Part shown: in pieces, positions 1 to 14,600 of the stretch
How the letters are laid out: every line of letters starts with the position of its first letter
How positions within the stretch are numbered: the first letter of the stretch is position 1
Translations under genes and position numbers: made by a program
The notes under the pieces: model-generated
Told to the model about the DNA's origin: nothing
Database searches by the model: none
Seen by the model: the letters and a program-made list of their open reading frames with translations, nothing else
From: Panagrolaimus kolymaensis
Lineage: Eukaryota > Nematoda > Chromadorea > Rhabditida > Panagrolaimidae
DNA: 64,000 nt
Reading direction: 5' to 3'
Assembly: GCA_028622995.1 (NCBI GenBank)
Contig: JAJQJQ010000038.1
Coordinates: 1-64,000, forward strand

Positions 1-3000
1 TCTTCCACCTTTTTGATTTTTGTTTAAAAAAAAAATATTTATTTTTTCTGCTCTTGAAGCATCTCCGAAAGATTGCTAATAAAACGATTATGGAAATCGT
101 AAATTTTAGCATAAAAAATGGCTATATAAATTAGAATTTCTTCCACCTTTTTGATTTTTGTTTAAAAAAAAAATATTTATTTTTTCTGCTCTTGAAGCAT
201 CTCCGAAAGATTGCTAATAAAACGATTATGGAAATCGTAAATTTTAGCATAAAAAATGGCTATATAAATTAGAATTTCTTCCACCTTTTTGATTTTTGTT
301 TAAAAAAAAAATATTTATTTTTTCTGCTCTTGAAGCATCTCCGAAAGATTGCTAATAAAACGATTATGGAAATCGTAAATTTTAGCATAAAAAATGGCTA
401 TATAAATTAGAATTTCTTCCACCTTTTTGATTTTTGTTTAAAAAAAAATATTTATTTTTTCTGCTCTTGAAGCATCTCCGAAAGATTGCTAATAAAACGA
501 TTATGGAAATCGTAAATTTTAGCATAAAAAATGGCTATATAAATTAGAATTTCTTCCACCTTTTTGATTTTTGTTTAAAAAAAAAATATTTATTTTTTCT
601 GCTCTTGAAGCATCTCCGAAAGATTGCTAATAAAACGATTACGGAAATCGTAAATTTTAGCATAAAAAATGGCTATATAAATTAGAATTTCTTCCACCTT
701 TTTGATTATAGTTTAAAAAAAATATATTTATTTTTTCTGCTCTTGAAGCATCTCCGAAAGAGTGCTGATGAAACGATTATGGAAATCGTAATAAATGACA
801 TAAAAAATGGCTATATAAATTAGAATTTCTTCCACCTTTTTGATTTTTGTTTAAAAAAAAAATATTTATTTTTTCTGCTCTTGAAGCATCTCCGAAAGAG
901 TGCTGATAAAACGATTATGGAAATCGTAATTTTTAGCAAAAAAAATGGCTATATAAATTAGAATTTCTTCCACCTTTTTGATTTTTGTTTAAAAAAAAAA
1001 TATTTATTTTTTCTGCTCTTGAAGCATCTCCGAAAGAGTGCTGATGAAACGATTATGGAAATCGTAATAAATGACATAAAAAATGGCTATATAAATTAGA
1101 ATTTCTTCCACCTTTTTGATTATAGTTTAAAAAAAATATATTTATTTTTTCTGCTCTTGAAGCATCTCCGAAAGAGTGCTGATGAAACGATTATGGAAAT
1201 CGTAATAAATGACATAAAAAATGGCTATATAAATTAGAATTTCTTCCACCTTTTTGATTTTTGTTTAAAAAAAAAATATTTATTTTTTCTGCTCTTGAAG
1301 CATCTCCGAAAGAGTGCTGATGAAACGATTATGGAAATCGTAATAAATGACATAAAAAATGGCTATATAAATTAGAATTTCTTCCACCTTTTTGATTTTT
1401 GTTTAAAAAAAAATATTTATTTTTTCTGCTCTTGAAGCATCTCCGAAAGAGTGCTGATTAAACGATTATGGAAATCGTAATAAATGACATAAAAAATGGC
1501 TATATAAATTAGAATTTCTTCCACCTTTTTGATTTTTGTTTAAAAAAAAAATATTTATTTTTTCTGCTCTTGAAGCATCTCCGAAAGAGTGCTGATGAAA
1601 CGATTATGGAAATCGTAATAAATGACATAAAAAATGGCTATATAAATTAGAATTTCTTCCACCTTTTTGATTTTTGTTTAAAAAAAAAATATTTATTTTT
1701 TCTGCTCTTGAAGCATCTCCGAAAGAGTGCTGATGAAACGATTATGGAAATCGTAATAAATGACATAAAAAATGGCTATATAAATTAGAATTTCTTCCAC
1801 CTTTTTGATTTTTGTTTAAAAAAAAAATATTTATTTTTTCTGCTCTTGAAGCATCTCCGAAAGAGTGCTGATAAAACGATTATGGAAATCGTAATTTTTA
1901 GCATAAAAAATGGCTATATAAATTAGAATTTCTTCCACCTTTTTGATTTTTGTTTAAAAAAAAAATATTTATTTTTTCTGCTCTTGAAGCATCTCCGAAA
2001 GATTGCTAATAAAACGATTATGGAAATCGTAAATTTTAGCATAAAAAATGGCTATATAAATTAGAATTTCTTCCACCTTTTTGATTTTTGTTTAAAAAAA
2101 AAATATTTATTTTTTCTGCTCTTGAAGCATCTCCGAAAGATTGCTAATAAAACGATTATGGAAATCGTAAATTTTAGCATAAAAAATGGCTATATAAATT
2201 AGAATTTCTTCCACCTTTTTGATTTTTGTTTAAAAAAAAAATATTTATTTTTTCTGCTCTTGAAGCATCTCCGAAAGATTGCTAATAAAACGATTATGGA
2301 AATCGTAAATTTTAGCATAAAAAATGGCTATATAAATTAGAATTTCTTCCACCTTTTTGATTATAGTTTAAAAAAAATATATTTATTTTTTCTGCTCTTG
2401 AAGCATCTCCGAAAGAGTGCTGATGAAACGATTATGGAAATCGTAATAAATGACATAAAAAATGGCTATATAAATTAGAATTTCTTCCACCTTTTTGATT
2501 TTTGTTTAAAAAAAAAATATTTATTTTTTCTGCTCTTGAAGCATCTCCGAAAGAGTGCTGATAAAACGATTATGGAAATCGTAATTTTTAGCAAAAAAAA
2601 TGGCTATATAAATTAGAATTTCTTCCACCTTTTTGATTTTTGTTTAAAAAAAAAATATTTATTTTTTCTGCTCTTGAAGCATCTCCGAAAGAGTGCTGAT
2701 GAAACGATTATGGAAATCGTAATAAATGACATAAAAAATGGCTATATAAATTAGAATTTCTTCCACCTTTTTGATTATAGTTTAAAAAAAATATATTTAT
2801 TTTTTCTGCTCTTGAAGCATCTCCGAAAGAGTGCTGATGAAACGATTATGGAAATCGTAATAAATGACATAAAAAATGGCTATATAAATTAGAATTTCTT
2901 CCACCTTTTTGATTTTTGTTTAAAAAAAAAATATTTATTTTTTCTGCTCTTGAAGCATCTCCGAAAGAGTGCTGATGAAACGATTATGGAAATCGTAATA

Positions 3001-6000
3001 AATGACATAAAAAATGGCTATATAAATTAGAATTTCTTCCACCTTTTTGATTTTTGTTTAAAAAAAAAATATTTATTTTTTCTGCTCTTGAAGCATCTCC
3101 GAAAGAGTGCTGATGAAACGATTATGGAAATCGTAATAAATGACATAAAAAATGGCTATATAAATTAGAATTTCTTCCACCTTTTTGATTTTTGTTTAAA
3201 AAAAAAATATTTATTTTTTCTGCTCTTGAAGCATCTCCGAAAGAGTGCTGATGAAACGATTATGGAAATCGTAATAAATGACATAAAAAATGGCTATATA
3301 AATTAGAATTTCTTCCACCTTTTTGATTATAGTTTAAAAAAAATATATTTATTTTTTCTGCTCTTGAAGCATCTCCGAAAGAGTGCTGATGAAACGATTA
3401 TGGAAATCGTAATAAATGACATAAAAAATGGCTATATAAATTAGAATTTCTTCCACCTTTTTGATTTTTGTTTAAAAAAAAAATATTTATTTTTTCTGCT
3501 CTTGAAGCATCTCCGAAAGAGTGCTGATGAAACGATTATGGAAATCGTAATAAATGACATAAAAAATGGCTATATAAATTAGAATTTCTTCCACCTTTTT
3601 GATTTTTGTTTAAAAAAAAAATATTTATTTTTTCTGCTCTTGAAGCATCTCCGAAAGATTGCTAATAAAACGATTATGGAAATCGTAAATTTTAGCATAA
3701 AAAATGGCTATATAAATTAGAATTTCTTCCACCTTTTTGATTATAGTTTAAAAAAAATATATTTATTTTTTCTGCTCTTGAAGCATCTCCGAAAGAGTGC
3801 TGATGAAACGATTATGGAAATCGTAATAAATGACATAAAAAATGGCTATATAAATTAGAATTTCTTCCACCTTTTTGATTTTTGTTTAAAAAAAAAATAT
3901 TTATTTTTTCTGCTCTTGAAGCATCTCCGAAAGATTGCTAATAAAACGATTATGGAAATCGTAAATTTTAGCATAAAAAATGGCTATATAAATTAGAATT
4001 TCTTCCACCTTTTTGATTTTTGTTTAAAAAAAAAATATTTATTTTTTCTGCTCTTGAAGCATCTCCGAAAGATTGCTAATAAAACGATTATGGAAATCGT
4101 AAATTTTAGCATAAAAAATGGCTATATAAATTAGAATTTCTTCCACCTTTTTGATTATAGTTTAAAAAAAATATATTTATTTTTTCTGCTCTTGAAGCAT
4201 CTCCGAAAGAGTGCTGATGAAACGATTATGGAAATCGTAATAAATGACATAAAAAATGGCTATATAAATTAGAATTTCTTCCACCTTTTTGATTTTTGTT
4301 TAAAAAAAAAATATTTATTTTTTCTGCTCTTGAAGCATCTCCGAAAGAGTGCTGATAAAACGATTATGGAAATCGTAATTTTTAGCAAAAAAAATGGCTA
4401 TATAAATTAGAATTTCTTCCACCTTTTTGATTTTTGTTTAAAAAAAAATATTTATTTTTTCTGCTCTTGAAGCATCTCCGAAAGAGTGCTGATGAAACGA
4501 TTATGGAAATCGTAATAAATGACATAAAAAATGGCTATATAAATTAGAATTTCTTCCACCTTTTTGATTATAGTTTAAAAAAAATATATTTATTTTTTCT
4601 GCTCTTGAAGCATCTCCGAAAGAGTGCTGATGAAACGATTATGGAAATCGTAATAAATGACATAAAAAATGGCTATATAAATTAGAATTTCTTCCACCTT
4701 TTTGATTTTTGTTTAAAAAAAAAATATTTATTTTTTCTGCTCTTGAAGCATCTCCGAAAGAGTGCTGATGAAACGATTATGGAAATCGTAATAAATGACA
4801 TAAAAAATGGCTATATAAATTAGAATTTCTTCCACCTTTTTGATTTTTGTTTAAAAAAAAAATATTTATTTTTTCTGCTCTTGAAGCATCTCCGAAAGAG
4901 TGCTGATGAAACGATTATGGAAATCGTAATAAATGACATAAAAAATGGCTATATAAATTAGAATTTCTTCCACCTTTTTGATTTTTGTTTAAAAAAAAAA
5001 TATTTATTTTTTCTGCTCTTGAAGCATCTCCGAAAGAGTGCTGATGAAACGATTATGGAAATCGTAATAAATGACATAAAAAATGGCTATATAAATTAGA
5101 ATTTCTTCCACCTTTTTGATTATAGTTTAAAAAAAATATATTTATTTTTTCTGCTCTTGAAGCATCTCCGAAAGAGTGCTGATGAAACGATTATGGAAAT
5201 CGTAATAAATGACATAAAAAATGGCTATATAAATTAGAATTTCTTCCACCTTTTTGATTTTTGTTTAAAAAAAAAATATTTATTTTTTCTGCTCTTGAAG
5301 CATCTCCGAAAGAGTGCTGATGAAACGATTATGGAAATCGTAATAAATGACATAAAAAATGGCTATATAAATTAGAATTTCTTCCACCTTTTTGATTTTT
5401 GTTTAAAAAAAAAATATTTATTTTTTCTGCTCTTGAAGCATCTCCGAAAGAGTGCTGATGAAACGATTATGGAAATCGTAATAAATGACATAAAAAATGG
5501 CTATATAAATTAGAATTTCTTCCACCTTTTTGATTTTTGTTTAAAAAAAAAATATTTATTTTTTCTGCTCTTGAAGCATCTCCGAAAGAGTGCTGATGAA
5601 ACGATTATGGAAATCGTAATAAATGACATAAAAAATGGCTATATAAATTAGAATTTCTTCCACCTTTTTGATTTTTGTTTAAAAAAAAAATATTTATTTT
5701 TTCTGCTCTTGAAGCATCTCCGAAAGAGTGCTGATAAAACGATTATGGAAATCGTAATTTTTAGCATAAAAAATGGCTATATAAATTAGAATTTCTTCCA
5801 CCTTTTTGATTTTTGTTTAAAAAAAAAATATTTATTTTTTCTGCTCTTGAAGCATCTCCGAAAGAGTGCTGATGAAACGATTATGGAAATCGTAATAAAT
5901 GACATAAAAAATGGCTATATAAATTAGAATTTCTTCCACCTTTTTGATTTTTGTTTAAAAAAAAAATATTTATTTTTTCTGCTCTTGAAGCATCTCCGAA

Positions 6001-6200
6001 AGAGTGCTGATGAAACGATTATGGAAATCGTAATAAATGACATAAAAAATGGCTATATAAATTAGAATTTCTTCCACCTTTTTGATTTTTGTTTAAAAAA
6101 AAATATTTATTTTTTCTGCTCTTGAAGCATCTCCGAAAGAGTGCTGATGAAACGATTATGGAAATCGTAATAAATGACATAAAAAATGGCTATATAAATT
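1..6200. repeat. Array zone 1: GCTAAT / GCTGATGA monomer mosaic
   Basis: This zone consists only of ~138-bp monomers. Two classes are mixed: one reading GATTGCTAATAAAACG with AAATTTTAGCATA, and one reading GAGTGCTGATGAAACG with AATAAATGACATA. The GATGAAACG form is confined to this zone (last seen near 6,145). A rare marker, TTTTTAGCAAAAAAAATGG, recurs at about 935, 2,590 and 4,384, that is 1,655 and 1,794 bp apart, matching 12 and 13 units. The surrounding unit order is also repeated, so the zone has been copied in multi-unit blocks. Confidence 0.85.
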
Positions 6201-8579
6201 AGAATTTCTTCCACCTTTTTGATTTTTGTTTAAAAAAAAAATATTTATTTTTTCTGCTCTTGAAGCATCTCCGAAAGATTGCTAATAAAACGATTATGGA
6301 AATAGTAAATTTTAGCATAAAAAATGGCTATATAAATTAGAATTTCTTCCACCTTTTTGATTATAGTTTAAAAAAAATATATTTATTTTTTCTGCTCTTG
6401 AAGCATCTCCGAAAGAGTGCTGATAAAACGATTATGGAAATCGTAAATTTTAGCATAAAAAATGGCTATATAAATTAGAATTTCTTCCACCTTTTTGATT
6501 TTTGTTTTAAAAAAAAATATTTATTTTTTCTGCTCTTGAAGCATCTCCGAAAGAGTGCTGATAAAACGATTATGGAAATCGTAAATTTTAGCATAAAAAA
6601 TGGCTATATAAATTAGAATTTCTTCCACCTTTTTGATTATAGTTTAAAAAAAAAATATTTATTTTTTCTGCTCTTGAAGCATCTCCGAAAGAGTGCTGAT
6701 AAAACGATTATGGAAATCGTAAATTTTAGCATAATAAATGGCTATATAAATTAGAATTTCTTCCACCTTTTTGATTTTTGTTTAAAAAAAAATATTTATT
6801 TTTTCTGCTCTTGAAGCATCTCCGAAAGAGTGCTGATAAAACGATTATGGAAATCGTAAATTTTAGCATAAAAAATGGCTATATAAATTAGAATTTCTTC
6901 CACCTTTTTGATTTTTGTTTAAAAAAAAATATTTATTTTTTCTGCTCTTGAAGCATCTCCGAAAGATTGCTAATAAAACGATTATGGAAATCGTAAATTT
7001 TAGCATAAAAAATGGCTATATAAATTAGAATTTCTTCCACCTTTTTGATTTTTGTTTAAAAAAAAATATTTATTTTTTCTGCTCTTGAAGCATCTCCGAA
7101 AGAGTGCTGATAAAACGATTATGGAAATCGTAAATTTTAGCATAAAAAATGGCTATATAAATTAGAATTTCTTCCACCTTTTTGATTTTTGTTTAAAAAA
7201 AAATATTTATTTTTTCTGCTCTTGAAGCATCTCCGAAAGAGTGCTGATAAAACGATTATGGAAATCGTAAATTTTAGCATAAAAAATGGCTATATAAATT
7301 AGAATTTCTTCCACCTTTTTGATTTTTGTTTAAAAAAAAATATTTATTTTTTCTGCTCTTGAAGCATCTCCGAAAGATTGCTAATAAAACGATTATGGAA
7401 ATCGTAAATTTTAGCATAAAAAATGGCTATATAAATTAGAATTTCTTCCACCTTTTTGATTTTTGTTTAAAAAAAAATATTTATTTTTTCTGCTCTTGAA
7501 GCATCTCCGAAAGAGTGCTGATAAAACGATTATGGAAATCGTAAATTTTAGCATAAAAAATGGCTATATAAATTAGAATTTCTTCCACCTTTTTGATTTT
7601 TGTTTAAAAAAAAATATTTATTTTTTCTGCTCTTGAAGCATCTCCGAAAGATTGCTAATAAAACGATTATGGAAATCGTAAATTTTAGCATAAAAAATGG
7701 CTATATAAATTAGAATTTCTTCCACCTTTTTGATTTTTGTTTAAAAAAAAATATTTATTTTTTCTGCTCTTGAAGCATCTCCGAAAGAGTGCTGATAAAA
7801 CGATTATGGAAATCGTAAATTTTAGCATAAAAAATGGCTATATAAATTAGAATTTCTTCCACCTTTTTGATTTTTGTTTAAAAAAAAATATTTATTTTTT
7901 CTGCTCTTGAAGCATCTCCGAAAGAGTGCTGATAAAACGATTATGGAAATCGTAAATTTTAGCATAAAAAATGGCTATATAAATTAGAATTTCTTCCACC
8001 TTTTTGATTTTTGTTTAAAAAAAAATATTTATTTTTTCTGCTCTTGAAGCATCTCCGAAAGAGTGCTGATAAAACGATTATGGAAATCGTAAATTTTAGC
8101 ATAAAAAATGGCTATATAAATTAGAATTTCTTCCACCTTTTTGATTTTTGTTTAAAAAAAAATATTTATTTTTTCTGCTCTTGAAGCATCTCCGAAAGAG
8201 TGCTGATAAAACGATTATGGAAATCGTAAATTTTAGCATAAAAAATGGCTATATAAATTAGAATTTCTTCCACCTTTTTGATTTTTGTTTAAAAAAAAAA
8301 TATTTATTTTTTCTGCTCTTGAAGCATCTCCGAAAGAGTGCTGATAAAACGATTATGGAAATCGTAATAAATGACATAAAAAATGGCTATATAAATTAGA
8401 ATTTCTTCCACCTTTTTGATTTTTGTTTTAAAAAAAAATATTTATTTTTTCTGCTCTTGAAGCATCTCCGAAAGAGTGCTGATAAAACGATTATGGAAAT
8501 CGTAAATTTTAGCATAAAAAATGGCTATATAAATTAGAATTTCTTCCACCTTTTTTATTTTTGTTTAAAATAAAAATAT
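6200..8579. repeat. Array zone 2: GCTGATAA monomers without the 40-bp duplication
   Basis: Monomers here are nearly all GAGTGCTGATAAAACG with AAATTTTAGCATA, with a few GATTGCTAAT units interspersed. The poly-A tract is often one base shorter (about 137-bp period). The 40-bp duplication typical of the rest of the array is absent. The zone therefore looks like the transition state between zone 1 and zone 3. Confidence 0.75.
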
Positions 8580-8659
8580 TTATTTTTTCTGCTCTTGAAG
8601 CATCTCCGAAAGAGTGCTGTTATTTTTTCTGCTCTTGAAGCATCTCCGAAAGAGTGCTG
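8580..8659. repeat. First 40-bp internal duplication (founder-type position)
   Basis: The two abutting 40-bp copies occupy 8,580-8,619 and 8,620-8,659. They are the first of this kind when reading from the left edge; every earlier unit lacks it. Later copies have the same junction (GTGCTG followed directly by TTATTTTTTCTGC), so they most likely descend from one event rather than many. Confidence 0.9.
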
Positions 8660-11600
8660 ATAAAACGATTATGGAAATCGTAATAAATGACATAAAAAAT
8701 GGCTATATAAATTAGAATTTCTTCCACCTTTTTGATTTTTGTTTTAAAAAAAAATATTTATTTTTTCTGCTCTTGAAGCATCTCCGAAAGAGTGCTGATA
8801 AAACGATTATGGAAATCGTAATAAATGACATAAAAAATGGCTATATAAATTAGAATTTCTTCCACCTTTTTGATTTTTGTTTAAAAAAAAAATATTTATT
8901 TTTTCTGCTCTTGAAGCATCTCCGAAAGAGTGCTGTTATTTTTTCTGCTCTTGAAGCATCTCCGAAAGAGTGCTGATAAAACGATTATGGAAATCGTAAA
9001 TTTTAGCATAAAAAATGGCTATATAAATTAGAATTTCTTCCACCTTTTTGATTTTTGTTTTAAAAAAAAATATTTATTTTTTCTGCTCTTGAAGCATCTC
9101 CGAAAGATTGCTAATAAAACGATTATGGAAATCGTAAATTTTAGCATAAAAAATGGCTATATAAATTAGAATTTCTTCCACCTTTTTGATTTTTGTTTAA
9201 AAAAAAATATTTATTTTTTCTGCTCTTGAAGCATCTCCGAAAGAGTGCTGATAAAACGATTATGGAAATCGTAATAAATGACATAAAAAATGGCTATATA
9301 AATTAGAATTTCTTCCACCTTTTTGATTTTTGTTTAAAAAAAAATATTTATTTTTTCTGCTCTTGAAGCATCTCCGAAAGAGTGCTGATAAAACGATTAT
9401 GGAAATCGTAAATTTTAGCATAAAAAATGGCTATATAAATTAGAATTTCTTCCACCTTTTTGATTTTTGTTTAAAAAAAAATATTTATTTTTTCTGCTCT
9501 TGAAGCATCTCCGAAAGAGTGCTGATAAAACGATTATGGAAATCGTAAATTTTAGCATAAAAAATGGCTATATAAATTAGAATTTCTTCCACCTTTTTGA
9601 TTTTTGTTTAAAAAAAAATATTTATTTTTTCTGCTCTTGAAGCATCTCCGAAAGAGTGCTGATAAAACGATTATGGAAATCGTAAATTTTAGCATAAAAA
9701 ATGGCTATATAAATTAGAATATCTTCCACCTTTTTGATTTTTGTTTAAAAAAAAAATATTTATTTTTTCTGCTCTTGAAGCATCTCCGAAAGAGTGCTGA
9801 TAAAACGATTATGGAAATCGTAATAAATGACATAAAAAATGGCTATATAAATTAGAATTTCTTCCACCTTTTTGATTTTTGTTTAAAAAAAAAATATTTA
9901 TTTTTTCTGCTCTTGAAGCATCTCCGAAAGAGTGCTGTTATTTTTTCTGCTCTTGAAGCATCTCCGAAAGAGTGCTGATAAAACGATTATGGAAATCGTA
10001 ATAAATGACATAAAAAATGGCTATATAAATTAGAATTTCTTCCACCTTTTTGATTTTTGTTTTAAAAAAAAATATTTATTTTTTCTGCTCTTGAAGCATC
10101 TCCGAAAGAGTGCTGATAAAACGATTATGGAAATCGTAATAAATGACATAAAAAATGGCTATATAAATTAGAATTTCTTCCACCTTTTTGATTTTTGTTT
10201 TAAAAAAAAATATTTATTTTTTCTGCTCTTGAAGCATCTCCGAAAGAGTGCTGATAAAACGATTATGGAAATCGTAAATTTTAGCATAAAAAATGGCTAT
10301 ATAAATTAGAATTTCTTCCACCTTTTTGATTTTTGTTTAAAAAAAAAATATTTATTTTTTCTGCTCTTGAAGCATCTCCGAAAGAGTGCTGATAAAACGA
10401 TTATGGAAATCGTAATAAATGACATAAAAAATGGCTATATAAATTAGAATTTCTTCCACCTTTTTGATTTTTGTTTTAAAAAAAAATATTTATTTTTTCT
10501 GCTCTTGAAGCATCTCCGAAAGAGTGCTGATAAAACGATTATGGAAATCGTAAATTTTAGCATAAAAAATGGCTATATAAATTAGAATTTCTTCCACCTT
10601 TTTGATTTTTGTTTAAAAAAAAATATTTATTTTTTCTGCTCTTGAAGCATCTCCGAAAGAGTGCTGATAAAACGATTATGGAAATCGTAAATTTTAGCAT
10701 AAAAAATGGCTATATAAATTAGAATTTCTTCCACCTTTTTGATTTTTGTTTAAAAAAAAAATATTTATTTTTTCTGCTCTTGAAGCATCTCCGAAAGAGT
10801 GCTGATAAAACGATTATGGAAATCGTAATAAATGACATAAAAAATGGCTATATAAATTAGAATTTCTTCCACCTTTTTGATTTTTGTTTAAAAAAAAAAT
10901 ATTTATTTTTTCTGCTCTTGAAGCATCTCCGAAAGAGTGCTGTTATTTTTTCTGCTCTTGAAGCATCTCCGAAAGAGTGCTGATAAAACGATTATGGAAA
11001 TCGTAATAAATGACATAAAAAATGGCTATATAAATTAGAATTTCTTCCACCTTTTTGATTTTTGTTTTAAAAAAAAATATTTATTTTTTCTGCTCTTGAA
11101 GCATCTCCGAAAGAGTGCTGATAAAACGATTATGGAAATCGTAATAAATGACATAAAAAATGGCTATATAAATTAGAATTTCTTCCACCTTTTTGATTTT
11201 TGTTTTAAAAAAAAATATTTATTTTTTCTGCTCTTGAAGCATCTCCGAAAGAGTGCTGATAAAACGATTATGGAAATCGTAAATTTTAGCATAAAAAATG
11301 GCTATATAAATTAGAATTTCTTCCACCTTTTTGATTTTTGTTTAAAAAAAAAATATTTATTTTTTCTGCTCTTGAAGCATCTCCGAAAGAGTGCTGATAA
11401 AACGATTATGGAAATCGTAATAAATGACATAAAAAATGGCTATATAAATTAGAATTTCTTCCACCTTTTTGATTTTTGTTTTAAAAAAAAATATTTATTT
11501 TTTCTGCTCTTGAAGCATCTCCGAAAGAGTGCTGATAAAACGATTATGGAAATCGTAAATTTTAGCATAAAAAATGGCTATATAAATTAGAATTTCTTCC

Positions 11601-14600
11601 ACCTTTTTTATTTTTGTTTAAAAAAAAAATATTTATTTTTTCTGCTCTTGAAGCATCTCCGAAAGAGTGCTGTTATTTTTTCTGCTCTTGAAGCATCTCC
11701 GAAAGAGTGCTGATAAAACGATTATGGAAATCGTAATAAATGACATAAAAAATGGCTATATAAATTAGAATTTCTTCCACCTTTTTGATTTTTGTTTAAA
11801 AAAAAAATATTTATTTTTTCTGCTCTTGAAGCATCTCCGAAAGAGTGCTGTTATTTTTTCTGCTCTTGAAGCATCTCCGAAAGAGTGCTGATAAAACGAT
11901 TATGGAAATCGTAAATTTTAGCATAAAAAATGGCTATATAAATTAGAATTTCTTCCACCTTTTTGATTATAGTTTAAAAAAAATATATTTATTTTTTCTG
12001 CTCTTGAAGCATCTCCGAAAGATTGCTGATAAAACGATTATGGAAATCGTAATAAATGACATAAAAAATGGCTATATAAATTAGAATTTCTTCCACCTTT
12101 TTGATTATAGTTTAAAAAAAATATATTTATTTTTTCTGCTCTTGAAGCATCTCCGAAAGATTGCTGATAAAACGATTATGGAAATCGTAATAAATGACAT
12201 AAAAAATGGCTATATAAATTAGAATTTCTTCCACCTTTTTGATTTTTGTTTTAAAAAAAAATATTTATTTTTTCTGCTCTTGAAGCATCTCCGAAAGAGT
12301 GCTGATAAAACGATTATGGAAATCGTAATAAATGACATAAAAAATGGCTATATAAATTAGAATTTCTTCCACCTTTTTGATTTTTGTTTAAAAAAAAAAT
12401 ATTTATTTTTTCTGCTCTTGAAGCATCTCCGAAAGAGTGCTGTTATTTTTTCTGCTCTTGAAGCATCTCCGAAAGAGTGCTGATAAAACGATTATGGAAA
12501 TCGTAAATTTTAGCATAAAAAATGGCTATATAAATTAGAATTTCTTCCACCTTTTTGATTATAGTTTAAAAAAAATATATTTATTTTTTCTGCTCTTGAA
12601 GCATCTCCGAAAGATTGCTGATAAAACGATTATGGAAATCGTAATAAATGACATAAAAAATGGCTATATAAATTAGAATTTCTTCCACCTTTTTGATTTT
12701 TGTTTAAAAAAAAAATATTTATTTTTTCTGCTCTTGAAGCATCTCCGAAAGATTGCTGATAAAACGATTATGGAAATCGTAATAAATGACATAAAAAATG
12801 GCTATATAAATTAGAATTTCTTCCACCTTTTTGATTTTTGTTTAAAAAAAAAATATTTATTTTTTCTGCTCTTGAAGCATCTCCGAAAGAGTGCTGATAA
12901 AACGATTATGGAAATCGTAATAAATGACATAAAAAATGGCTATATAAATTAGAATTTCTTCCACCTTTTTGATTTTTGTTTAAAAAAAAAATATTTATTT
13001 TTTGTGCTCTTGAAGCATCTCCGAAAGATTGCTGATAAAACGATTATGGAAATCGTAATAAATGACATAAAAAATGGCTATATAAATTAGAATTTCTTCC
13101 ACCTTTTTGATTTTTTTTTAAAAAAAAAATATTTATTTTTTCTGCTCTTGAAGCATCTCCGAAAGAGTGCTGTTATTTTTTCTGCTCTTGAAGCATCTCC
13201 GAAAGAGTGCTGATAAAACGATTATGGAAATCGTAATAAATGACATAAAAAATGGCTATATAAATTAGAATTTCTTCCACCTTTTTGATTTTTGTTTAAA
13301 AAAAAAATATTTATTTTTTCTGCTCTTGAAGCATCTCCGAAAGAGTGCTGTTATTTTTTCTGCTCTTGAAGCATCTCCGAAAGAGTGCTGATAAAACGAT
13401 TATGGAAATCGTAAATTTTAGCATAAAAAATGGCTATATAAATTAGAATTTCTTCCACCTTTTTGATTATAGTTTAAAAAAAATATATTTATTTTTTCTG
13501 CTCTTGAAGCATCTCCGAAAGAGTGCTGTTATTTTTTCTGCTCTTGAAGCATCTCCGAAAGAGTGCTGATAAAACGATTATGGAAATCGTAATAAATGAC
13601 ATAAAAAATGGCTATATAAATTAGAATTTCTTCCACCTTTTTGATTTTTGTTTAAAAAAAAAATATTTATTTTTTCTGCTCTTGAAGCATCTCCGAAAGA
13701 GTGCTGTTATTTTTTCTGCTCTTGAAGCATCTCCGAAAGAGTGCTGATAAAACGATTATGGAAATCGTAAATTTTAGCATAAAAAATGGCTATATAAATT
13801 AGAATTTCTTCCACCTTTTTGATTATAGTTTAAAAAAAATATATTTATTTTTTCTGCTCTTGAAGCATCTCCGAAAGAGTGCTGTTATTTTTTCTGCTCT
13901 TGAAGCATCTCCGAAAGAGTGCTGATAAAACGATTATGGAAATCGTAATAAATGACATAAAAAATGGCTATATAAATTAGAATTTCTTCCACCTTTTTGA
14001 TTTTTGTTTAAAAAAAAAATATTTATTTTTTCTGCTCTTGAAGCATCTCCGAAAGATTGCTGATAAAACGATTATGGAAATCGTAATAAATGACATAAAA
14101 AATGGCTATATAAATTAGAATTTCTTCCACCTTTTTGATTTTTGTTTAAAAAAAAAATATTTATTTTTTCTGCTCTTGAAGCATCTCCGAAAGAGTGCTG
14201 TTATTTTTTCTGCTCTTGAAGCATCTCCGAAAGAGTGCTGATAAAACGATTATGGAAATCGTAATAAATGACATAAAAAATGGCTATATAAATTAGAATT
14301 TCTTCCACCTTTTTGATTTTTGTTTAAAAAAAAAATATTTATTTTTTCTGCTCTTGAAGCATCTCCGAAAGATTGCTGATAAAACGATTATGGAAATCGT
14401 AATAAATGACATAAAAAATGGCTATATAAATTAGAATTTCTTCCACCTTTTTGATTTTTGTTTAAAAAAAAAATATTTATTTTTTCTGCTCTTGAAGCAT
14501 CTCCGAAAGAGTGCTGTTATTTTTTCTGCTCTTGAAGCATCTCCGAAAGAGTGCTGATAAAACGATTATGGAAATCGTAAATTTTAGCATAAAAAATGGC

